NCBI GenBank assembly: GCA_019914945.1
Contig: CM034102.1
Span: 12,327,501 to 12,391,500, forward strand
Source: Typha latifolia
Taxonomy: Eukaryota; Streptophyta; Magnoliopsida; Poales; Typhaceae
Length of the DNA: 64,000 bases
Reading direction: 5' to 3'
A model generated the notes under the pieces. The model did not search any database. It was given only the letters and a program-made list of their open reading frames with translations, and had not been told where the DNA came from. Shown here one piece after another: positions 37,101 through 49,100 of this stretch; position 1 is the stretch's first letter, and each line of letters begins with the position of its first letter. Position numbers and translations under genes: made by a program.

Positions 37101-40100
37101 CAAATGTAGATGGAACGATCTCACCACCATATGTATCATCAGGACTATGACTAGTACTAGTAGGTATACTATCTCTCATTGCTGAATGACTCATACCAAT
37201 CTCTGCCCTCGTCGTGGTCTCTCCTAATATTTAATCTAACCATGGTTATCTCTGTCATCTAATAACCTGTCCTCTATTTCTCTGATCCATGGAGTCACGG
37301 GGTCTTCTTCATCAAAAACATGATTTAAATTAATTAATTGTTTATTTTCTGTCTTTCTTCTTAAATTTCTCTCCCTTAATCTCATATTATAATGACAAAA
37401 AACTAACTTCTCCAATCTTTCCATTGTCAATCAGTTGCATGTTTTTGTGTGGATTAAGGAGAAAGTAGTTCAATTTCTTTCACATTGTGATCAAAACACA
37501 GTTTGACTTAAAATCTTCTTTGCTATTGGCGTCAAATTTGGTGCGTCCTTCCATCCATAGATAGACCACCATTCAGCTTGAGTGTTATTAGATATAGCTG
37601 CAACAACTTTAGCAGTATTGAATTGCCCAGCTCTCGATCTATATCTCTCCATCTGAAATCAGAAATATATTATTAGCTTATTGATTATATTGAAACAAAT
37701 AATAATAAAATTATTTAATTGAATCATAACTCACTTCTTTTATCGCACAGGATTTGTTTATGAATATCGGGCTCAAGTTTGTTGATTATCTTTCTAACCC
37801 CCAACAAGACTTCACTATCATTATTGACATTTTTTAAGAATTGAAATCTTTGATTAAGAAAATACCCTGTAGAAATTTAAAATTTGTAAGCATTCAAATT
37901 TTTAAATATTCATAAATAAAAGTAAATTAGTAAATTAAAACTTAAAACTTAAAAGCATGCCTACCGGTAGCGTGTATATCTCTATGTAGTTGTTTGTTCT
38001 ATCTAGAATCAATCATCTTCTACCACTTCCTATAACTTTGGTCAACATTTTTTTTATTGATTCTTTAGCTATGTCTATTGCCTCATATAAGAAACCCATC
38101 TCAGACCTGTTATCATTATTGACATTTTTAGAGAATTGAAATCTTAGATTAAGAAAATACCCTGTAGAAATTTAAAATTTGTAAGCATTCAAATTTTAAA
38201 ATATTCATAAATAAAAGTAAATTAAAACTTAAAACTCAAAAACATGCTTACTTGCAGCGTGTATATCTCTATGTAGTTGTTTGTTCCATCTAGAATCAAT
38301 CATCTTCCACCACTTCCTATAACTTTGACCCACATTTTTTTTATTAATTCTTTAGCTATGTCCATTGCCTCATATAAGAAATCCATCTCAGACTTGTCAT
38401 CACTATCTACAAGTCCTAATACTTTGACAAGAGGCTCAAATACTGCGCTGGCAATTGTAATATTATTCCAAAATGTATTTCCAAGGGCTATATTTTTCAA
38501 AGTTTCACCTAAAGATTTATCTTTAAATTTCATATTCTTAATTTTTATAGACCACTCCTGTGATGTAAACATCCGCATAATATTATCCTTGTAGCGCATG
38601 ATGCTCTCCAAGGCTAAAAAGTGAGTGACAAATCTAGTGACTCCCGGTTTGATGATCTCCCTACCACCAGTCATTTGCCTTAGTAAATTAAGATCCCAAC
38701 CATGGTTATATATAAAATTTGTTAGCCACTGACCTTCACGTATGACCATGTCAATTTCAGGCTTTTTTGCAATATCCTCTAACATCAGATCAATACAATG
38801 TGCAACACATGGTGTCCAATATAAATGAGGTATTTTAATCATCAGTAAATTTTCAGCAGCTTTATAATTTGCCCCATTATCAATAACCACTTGGACTACT
38901 CTTTTTGCACCGATTTTTTGTACCACCTCATCCATCAATTGACAAATATAATCTGTATTTTTGAAATGAGCAGTAGCATCCACAGAATTCAAAAATATTG
39001 TCCCCATGCCAGAGTACACTAAGAAATTAATTATATTTCTTCTGTTTTGTGTACTCCACCCATCACACATCAGTGTACAACTAAATTCATCCCAATACCG
39101 TTTAAATGTCTCAATATAAGTATGAAGTTCATCTACCTCTGAGTCAAGATATTTAGTAGCAATATCATTTGAACTATGAGAGGGAACACCAGGCCCTACT
39201 GATTGTATAGCATATACTATAGTGTGATAGTAAGGGCTATCAACTACATTGAAAGAAATATGGTTGTAGAAAATAAATTTAGAGATAGCTCTACCAATGT
39301 GTTTTTTTACATTTTTAATTCCTTTGAAAGCTGTCTTGATGGAAGCCTGTGTACGACCCTATTTTTCTGAAGATATGTATTCATTGGTCCAATATTTTCA
39401 GACTCTGCTGTAACACCAGGAGTCCTATAGGTAGAACTGCTGCCCCCATATTCTCTCTCTCCTCATATATTAACTGATCTAAATCTCTGAAAGTTACTAC
39501 CAGTGCTTCTTCTCATCTCTTCATCTTCTCTATGCATATTTCTGCTCTCTTTTATTGCATTCCTCATCTGTCTCTCCTCCTCATCCTCTTCACTTTGCTC
39601 ACTGCTATCATCATCAATGTGTACAGGATTATGCATTAATTCTTCACGAATTATTGACTCTCTTTGTTGTGCAGATTATTTATTCTTCTTTTTGCCAATT
39701 AAATGAGCCAACATCTGCTTTCTAACTTCCAAGGACACTTGAGTGCAAGCTGCTACATTTTCTTGTCTTCCAGCTAAATGTTATTTCAAATGACTGACAC
39801 CACCACTCATTTTCTTTCCACACCAGTTGCATTTAACACGTCTTTTATCTTGCCCAATAGTGTTGCAATGTTGCCACCCAATGTCAGTATCATATGACTT
39901 CTTTTGGAGTCATTAATATTTTAACTCTGCAACTAAAAAACATAAACAAAAATCAAAATAAAATATAAAATAATTTAGAATTTATGAGGCATAACTGCAT
40001 AAGCAGCATCAGGTGGTGGTGCTGCTGCTGCAGCAGAGAAGTCTCTACTACAGCAGGTGCTGGTGCGCAGCAGCACCTACTGTAGGTGCAGCTGTTGCAC

Positions 40101-43100
40101 AATGAAAAAAAAAAAACTTACCTAAGGTCGCCGAAGATCGAGGTCGTCGAATCTTCGTCGGAAAACGTCGCTGGAGGTTGAAGTCATCGGAGATCTACTC
40201 ACTACTCAGTCGCCGGTGAGAAAGAGAGTAAGAGACCCGTGAGAAAGAGAGAAAGAAAGAAAAGAAAGAAAAGAGAGAAAGAGAGAAAAAAAGAAAAGAG
40301 AGAGAGAAAAGGGAGAGAGGCAAGTTGGGGGGGGGGGGGGACATCAATTATTGATGTCCCCCGGGTCGGATCCGACCCGTTCCCACCCGTTTCGGTCGGG
40401 ATCGGCCGAAACTGCCGAAACCCCAGCCAAAACCAGCAAACCTGCTAGTTTCGGCTGGGATCCGTTTTGGCCGATCCCACTCGGGATCGGCCGAAACTGG
40501 AAACCATGTTTTGTACTATAACAACATACATTCAGATGCTATTCTATGATCTCCAGCTTCTGTTGGTGGAAAATTATGTAGGAAAATTACTATAGCACTT
40601 CTCTTTCTTAGGAATTCCAAAGACACCAACTTTTTTTCTTGTCTAAAATTTTGATGACTTTACATCTTCTTTTAACTTTATGGTACTCCAACAAACACAC
40701 AACCTTAACTTCCCCTATCATGGTGGTAAAATTTTTTTCTGTAGCTTTACTGCAGGACAACTCCATGATGTTTTTTTAGGCATGATCTTGGTGCCTAATT
40801 ATTTTATCCTTATCTTAGATAGCTTACATTGTACTGGATTTAATTTCATGTGCAATATGTATCCTTAAAGGTGCGGTGGTGCTTCACTGGTGAGTTCTAA
40901 TATTTAGTTGGTTGAAGGCTAAATTAAAAGCGGACTGATCTATCATCTATAACACTTGTGATTATAGAAGCAGGAGAATTGGCTCCATGCATAAATTGAT
41001 GGACCTTAAGAATTAGGATGACCATACTGTGACAACAAAGGGACTATCGTAATTTGTATGTGCAAGCAACAAGGTTACATTAGTCAAAAATTGGAAAACC
41101 AAGGTTTATAATTCTATTTGCCAACTGACCGTAGAGATATCATAACAAATCTCTTTGCTTATTTTACTTTCATTAGGTTTTCAGGTCCACCTTCTAGAAG
41201 GCTGAAAGCCAGTTGGTAGTTAATCACAAAAAATGTTACTATCTGGGCCGTTTCAAATCTGAATTGTGCCTTCCTGACCCCATCTTATTGGGTGGTAGGG
41301 CTTCACTGCTGGTTGATCAATTGAGTGCTTTTTTTATAAACCTGGATTAGATCATTAATTGAACTGACTGACCTATCAATTGGTTGACTGACCAGTATGG
41401 ATCAGCTGGTATAATTTGGTTGGAAAAGAATTGTGGGGAACCACTCAACTTGCTAATTCATCCAAAGAATTGGCGAACTGGTTTGATTCTTGTACCTAAC
41501 CACTTTGTAGGTGCTAGCTTCTTTCCTCCTCCCCTCTGACTTTTCTTGGAGTCTACTGCACTCACTGAACTTCAATTTCTAGTTTTTCATAAATTCTAAC
41601 ATAAGACCTCCTTTGGACTTGTGGTGCAAGTCGATCAATAAAATTTGTCTCGACTCTTGAAAGCCCTATTAATTTTGGCTAACGATATACTTACTTACTT
41701 GCACATATGCATGTTCATCCTCACATGATGCCATTTTGAGAGTAGGACTCATAGATAAATGATGCATCTTAGTATCAACTATGAAGAGTTTTGGAGGCTA
41801 TACTTATGGCACATACATAGTATTGTGAAAGCCCATGATGTTCAATAGTTTTCATTACATCCTTTGAAGTCTCCTATTATGCTCTATTCTAATTCTCTCC
41901 ACCTGGCACGTGTGTCATTGCTGTCATGACTCGAAAGCGAAATCGGCCTTATACTTCAATACGCTTGAGATACACGAAGCATTAACTAATATTTTGTAAG
42001 TCCATAATTACAAAAATTAATGTAAAAATCTGACTTTGATAAATTTAATCCAATAATAATAAAATAAACAATGTCACCACTTCTATGCCTCTTATCAACT
42101 GAACTAATAGATAATTTAAACATAAAGATTAAAAGAACTAAAAAGTAAAAAGGGTAGATGCTAAGTGGAGGTGAGGTCCCGATGCATCTCGCTCAGTCGC
42201 CAAGTTGATCAGTTGTTGAAATATTAGAAGGAAAAATCCTATGAGCCAATAATTATAGCTCAGTGAGTGAAATCCACTCAAAAACTAAATAAATCCGAAT
42301 TCATAAATAGAAGTAGTACTATATCTAAGTCCAACAATATAAAAATGATAATTTTACTAAGCATGCTTATAGTAATAATAACGGTACAAATAATGATACT
42401 AAATTTTTCTTAATAATGATAATGATATTTGTCCCAATTAGGTCAATCCCTTGTGGATCCACATCAACTAGAAGTCATCTCGAGATAGTGCTTAGATCTT
42501 TTCCTCATAGTTGATCTGATTAGGGTCACCAGTAGGTGTCACTATATGATAAATGTACCATGTCTTTTTCACTAACCATTGAGAGAGATTAGAGTTACCT
42601 TAGAAAGTCTTTCAATCTAACTTGAGACTGTTTTCTAACCTTGCCATATTCACCTAAGAAAGTCACCGTAGTGATGTAAAATAGAACTTTTCTCTGGACT
42701 TCCAAGTAAATTTGAGTCACCATAGAAAGTCGCAAGCGATCAATATCGGGACTGTTCTCTAAGTCATACCTAATATCAGTTATATTTTTTCACTAATATT
42801 CTTGTTTATTAATTGTTATTTGCATGAAGTATAGCTATACATTGAATCATATATTTTGCACACATAAATATAATAATTAAATTTACACACAGGAATACAT
42901 AATCTGACAAAAAACATGAAATATAATACGAATAAATATATGGGTGAATTCACTCACCTGAGTCTAGATAAGACAATTAAAATTTCTAACCTCTAGTCCA
43001 TATGCTAAATTTAGCTACCTTTAGATAATAAAGAAATAACATAATTTTAAATTCCTAATAAAATTTCTGAATTTTACAACTAAATAAATGACTAAAATGG

Positions 43101-46100
43101 GTTGATTTAAGCCCATTGAATTGGGCTACGCTATATGGACTAATTTAAGCCCAAAAAGATTGGGCTGGGTAAATGGGCTAATTTAAGTCCAAAATGATTC
43201 GGTTGAGCTATAGTTGGCTTGCAGCCCACCCAGAATCCAATTAAATGGATTAGGCTAAAGGCCCAATCCTTAACACTATTTGGGTTGGGACTGCTAGATC
43301 CAAAATCCAAACCCAAACCCATATTTGAGTTGGTTGACTCAGGCTAAGCCTATGCTTAACTTCATCTCCTTCCTTGAGGAGACCAATGAGAGAGACAGAG
43401 AGAGAATCACCAGTGATCGCCACGATCAAAGGTCCCATTTATCACTGTCAAGACCCGAGATAGGAATTATGATCGGCCATGCACCTCAATATGCTTGAGA
43501 TACACGAAGCCTTACTAATACTTCCTAAGTGTACAATAACAAGAATAAATAAACGAAGAAGATCTGCTTTATTAAATTTAAACTAATTGTGATAATTATA
43601 AAACAATGTCATTATTTTTGAGTCTCTAAACAAAATAAATTTAACATTTAATCTAAAGCATAGAATCTAAAAGAGCGGAAAGGTAAATAGATGGGTCCTA
43701 AGTGGAGGTGGGGTCCGGGTACGTCTCGCTCAGTCACCATGCTAACTATTATCTGAGATAACAAAAAAAAGATAAAAGAAATCCATGAGCCAACCACTAT
43801 AGCTCAGTGAGTGGAATCCACTCGAAAACTAAATAAATTCTAAAATTTATTAGTGTTGAATAAAACCTAAGATCAACGATATACATAACAATTTGCAATA
43901 TGCATGCTCTTTAAATAATGACAATGATGACAAGAGAGTCATAATTTGTAACCTTACACAGTTTCAACATATTAACATCTTTCCAATATTTATATTGTCA
44001 TTTGTCTCAATGGGTCTATACCCTGTAGATTCACATCAACTAGAAGTCACCTCGAGATGACGCTCGGGACTTTCTTCATAACAGATTCGGTTAGGGTCAT
44101 CAGATGGTATCACTATGTGATCAACACACCCTGTCTTTTCCACTAACCGTTGAAAGAGATTAGAGTCACCTAGGAAATTTCTCAATCTTCGTAGGACTGT
44201 TTCCTAACCCCACTAGAGTCACCTAAGAAAGTCACCGCAGTGATATGATTTAGGGCTTTCCTCTGAATTTTCAGATAGACTTGAGTCACCACGAAAAACC
44301 GCAAGCGATCTATATCGGGACTGCTCTCTAAGTCGTACCAATACTAGTTTCATTTTTTTTTTCACTAAAATTGAATATTTGCGCAAGATATAGCGATGCA
44401 CTGAGTATAATGATTAAATGCACACAGAAAATATAACAATTAAATTTGTACACAGTAAATTACATGGTCTGATAAGGGTACAAAATATAATAAAAATAAA
44501 TATGTGAGTGAACCTACTCACCTGAGTCTAGGCAAGACAACTGAAATCTCAAATCTCTCGCTCACATGCTAAAAATCACCACCTTTAATAATAAATAATA
44601 ATAAAAATTTTAATTTAAATAATATCAATATTTCTAAAATTTAAAAACTAAAAAGAACTAAGATGGGTTAAATTATCCATTGGATTGGGCTGGGCTACTG
44701 CTGGTTCGGCCCACTCCAAAAAACTAATCGGCCCAGCCAAAACAATGGACTGGGCTACGAGCTAACCCGCAGCCCACGCAATTTAAGTGGTTCCGGTCGG
44801 GTCTTTGGATCCGAAATCCAAACCCAAACTCGAACCCGAAACTCATAAGAAAAGGGTTGGCTTAGGTTAAACTCGAGCCCAACCAAATCCTTCCCTTCCC
44901 GCGACCGACGCGAGGAAGAGAAGAATTGAGGGAGAGAGTGATCGCCGGCGACCCCACCGGCGATGGTTCAACGACCACACCTCAAGCCCCTCGACTCTCT
45001 CTCGCGACTTTGCTGTCCTCACGAGGTGGAGGAGAACACACCATAGACGGTCGACTCAATAGCCGACGACGACTAGAGCCATGAGGGCTCCAAAGGCGAA
45101 CACCCACAACACGAGACCAACGACAAGAGGCTTCCAGTGGAGGAGAGACAGCGACCCGAAGCTGCCGACCAGCATGAGTCGCTGGCGAAGCCAAAATCTC
45201 ACAAATTAGATATTTCTATTTTAACATATTAAATTGAAATTAAGGTTGAGGGGTGAGAGAGGGCTTACCAAGGAGTCACGTGGTGGTCTCCGATGGCTCT
45301 GGTGGCACTCCGGCAGGCTGATTCCACAGCATGACTCCGATGGTGAGAAAGAAGAAAACGAAAGAGAAGAAGAAAAGAGAAAATGCATGGGGGGGGGGGT
45401 GTTTCAGAGAGAGAGAAAATTAGGGTTTAATTTATAGATTAAAAAAATCCAAATCTAATTTGATTCGGATTCGGCGAGATCTCCGCTGCATCTCGTCGCG
45501 TGCCGGGAGAGGGAGAGGGAGGGGGTTGCACGTGTAGAGCACGTGCACCCTCCTCTCTCAACCCATTTTTTTTCGGTTCTCACAGTCACTGCCATGACCT
45601 TGTGACCTCATAGGAGTTTAGGGTTTTATTTATAGGGAATCCAAATTTGATTTTGATTTTGATTCGATCAAAACACTCATGATTGCCTCATCGGGTGCTG
45701 GAGAGGGAGAGGGTGAAGGGTGAAGGGTGCGCATGTGAAATGCACGTGTGCCCCAACAGATTGTTTTTTTATTTTTTATTATCAGTTCTTACAATTTCAG
45801 TCTTGACTGGATCACTTTTTTATGACGTTGCCTTTTGGTCTACTCTACCCTAGTGGAATTATAGAAAGATTTTTGTTATCTTAGGGAAGCTTGGGACAGC
45901 CTTAAAATGATGCTTTTTGTGGTCTAGGTGCTAGGATATCAAAGGGACATTGAGATGCCTAGGTGCTACATGGATGCCCCAAATTCAAGGCGGCCAAAAA
46001 TAAAATAGAGAAATCATGTGCAAGAAAAAAAAATCTGATTTCTATAAAGTAAGAAATTTTACTTGAACTAAGAAAATCATACGTCAATGACGTGTTTGGT

Positions 46101-49100
46101 TGCAGAAAAGTGAGGGAAGTAAAATTGGTAGTTTTAGGCATGGTTAGCAGGATCGACTTGATCCTAATCCTATCTCTTTCTTCTCACTCTCTCTCTTTTT
46201 TTTACACTCTTTCTTTTTCTTTTTCATTTTCTCTCTTTTCCATATAGCCATTATTTCTCTTATAGAGAGATCTAGTTCCGGTGAACTCCGGCGATGCAGA
46301 TCTAACTCTGGCAAACTTCGATATATAACTTTTTAATTTATTTCTTTATATTTCTCTAAGTTTTTTTATTTCTTTCACTCTCTTTTTCCTCTCTTTTCTT
46401 TTTTGGTTAGTTTTCTTCTACTCGCTCTTTCTCTCTAATCTCTTCTTTTTAGTTTTTTCACTGCACTATAGTTTTTTTCTTTATTTTCTTATTTTTTAAT
46501 TTTTCTTAATTTTTAGAAATTTTTCTGTATTTTTAAATAATATTTAGAATTTACATACTTAAAAAGTCTGATTCGATCTAGGCAATCGATATGGCCGATG
46601 TGTTAGAAAGGTCGATCCCGATCTCGATCCTGATTTTTCATACTTTGGTTTTAAGAATTGCCTCACCTTTTATTCTTTGGTTTTAGAAAGTGAGTTGGAA
46701 AATAACTCATTCGACTTCCCCTAAGGGTGTATTTAGTTGCTAGAAAGTAGAGTTTAGTGAAATGACCCACCTCTCAAGGAAGGAGATTAAAAAGAAAAGG
46801 TGGAGCTACTTTTAATAAGTAAGAAAGTTACTTATTTAATTTTATTTTCTATAACTAAATATTAAAAGTAGAGAAGTTTTTGAAAATAATTATTTTCTTT
46901 CCTCCACTTTCTAGCAACTAAATATCCCCTAAACTATAAGACTTTTATATTTTTAGCCAAATCCATTCAAAGTTTTTCCTACATGTATACCTTTCTAATA
47001 TGTCTTATTACATCTATATCCTTCTAAAATTAATATTTATATTTATCTCTTTTTAAAACCCTCGGTTTTTCACATGGATACCTATTAGTTTTTTTTTTTT
47101 TAAATACCCTCAAACTTAATTAATCATTAATAATTCATCAACTTGACTTAAGAGACAAAAATACCCTTTTATTTTTTACACATTCATTTTATTTAATAAT
47201 ATTTATGTCTTTTATATTGTATTGTAAGTACTAAAGATTTTAACTTATATTTTTTTAAAATTAACTTATAGGGAATCTATGTAAAAACTATAACTTTTAA
47301 AGGATATATACACGCAAATACAAAATTAAAAGGGTATGCATCATAGTTCCCAGTTTCGGCCGATCTCGATCGGCTGGGTTATCAATCGATCCCACCCAAA
47401 ACTGGTGGGATTCGGCCCCACTCCTCTATCTGCCTTTCTCTCTCTTTTCTTTCTTTCTCTCCTTTTCTCTCTCTTTTTTTCTTTTTTCTCACTTCTTCCA
47501 CCGGCGATCGAGTAGATCTTCGGCAACATTCTCCGACAAAGATCTGACAACCTCGCCTCCGATGACCTTGGATGAATTTATTTATTATTATTTTTAGTTT
47601 TTAATTCCTCTCATTCCCTCTCTATTTCTCTTTCTGCACCGAGTAGATCTGACGACCTCTACTGTTGCTGCTGCGGTAAAGCAGCAGCACCAGTTGCTGA
47701 GAGCCTAGAGAGAGAGGGGAAGAAGTAAAGAAAAAATGGGAACCTTGTCTATTTGGGTAATTTTTGAGGAAGTTTTAAATTTTGAGAGAGGGGAGGGGAG
47801 AGAGAGAGAGCTCGATATTCATCAAAATTTGAATTTTAAGTAAGTTAATATACTTTTTAAGTTTTTAGGCTTCATATGTGAGTAATTTTTATTTTCTTAT
47901 TTTCCTTTCATTTTTCTAAATTTTTAGAAACTTTTCTGCATTTTTAAATAATATTTTAAATTTTACGTAATTAAAAAATAGTCTGATATGATACGAGTAG
48001 CCGATACGACCGATACTGCTGATATGTGCCGATATGTATTGTTTTTCTGGACGGCCGATACTGATCTCGATCCTAATACTAGAAACCTTGGTATGCATAT
48101 AGGTAAAGAACTTTAAAGGGGTATAAATGCAAACAAATCTTTTTATTTTAGTTTTGATGTTCTAACTTTCATTTTTCATCTTTCTCAACTAAACAATAGA
48201 GAGTAAAAGGCTAACAGTTCCCTCTCTGTCTTACCAACATTGGGAAGTAATGAGATTTTGAAGTAAGTTTCCTAGAAACTTCCACTTCCCAAAATCAGTT
48301 GAATTCCCTCACTTCCTACAACCAAACACATCGTATTAGGATCCATCACTATGGCAACACCTTATTACTTTCAAAATTAAATGATGAAAAAAGGGGGATG
48401 CATAGTTATGCTGGTTTTTGGTGGCGCTTACTCCTTTGGTCGTCCTAAATGGTGCCTAGGTGGCTCACATAAGACCAAAACAATGGTTTGAGTTTCTTCA
48501 GGAGTTGAGATAAATGATTTGGCTCATTATGAAATGTAATTGTGGGAGACACGAATTAGAGGTAGCACTTGTGGAATTTAAATTTGTGGAAAAGTTGATT
48601 GAGATGGCTTGAATAACATGTCCAACAAAGACCAATTGTGCATCAGTGTCGAGGAGTGACTTTTGTAAGAAGATGGTGCCTTGAGAGAGAAGGAATACAC
48701 CTTTTGATTTAAGAGATAACAACAAAGAAAGACATGATAGTACTTGGTTCAACAGAGAATTGGGAAAAAAGATCTCAACAGAAAAAAATGGATCCACTAA
48801 CCGTGCTAAAATAATTGGGGCTAAAGGCATGGTGGCGGGTGCTGTTCTCTTTTTTTCATTACATTGGCAGGTGCAGCTTGTCCCCATCTTTTGACGGAAA
48901 AAGTGAGTTTAGTAATAGAAAAATATTTCAGATGGAGACATGGTGTGTCTGTTTGTGTGTGTTGTTGGCACATACCAATGTTTAAGTGCTACTTAGCCAA
49001 TTGTGTCTTCTGAGTTTTGACAGTGGAAAGTTCTGAAAAGGCCGGTAGTATCTTTTTCATGCTGCCCTCAAGCTGCTGATGTTACAATGAAATACATGTG

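Larger units (their letters stand above)
36464..40508 (-). mobile_element. hAT transposon, long copy 2 (4045 bp, exact 8-bp TSD)
   Basis: The left end is CAAGGTTCCCAGTATCGG and the right end, reverse-complemented, is CATGGTTTCCAGTTTCGG. Both sides carry TTTTGTAC (36456-36463 and 40509-40516), an exact 8-bp duplication. It is the same family as 26389-30181 but in the opposite orientation, and it starts 108 bp after exon 7 of the acyltransferase gene. It is longer mainly through a ~290 bp internal tandem duplication (37816-38400). It contains a 27-bp palindrome at 40336-40362 beside the BED-side terminus. Confidence 0.9.

Noticed and set aside
44982..45437. Arg/Ser-rich short frames in the GC-rich part of LTR-like element B.
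   Set aside because: They are not conserved in element A and fit composition rather than a gene.
48498..48887. 129-codon minus-strand open frame in intron 7.
   Set aside because: No recognisable motif; it lies in transposon-rich intron DNA on the strand opposite the host gene.
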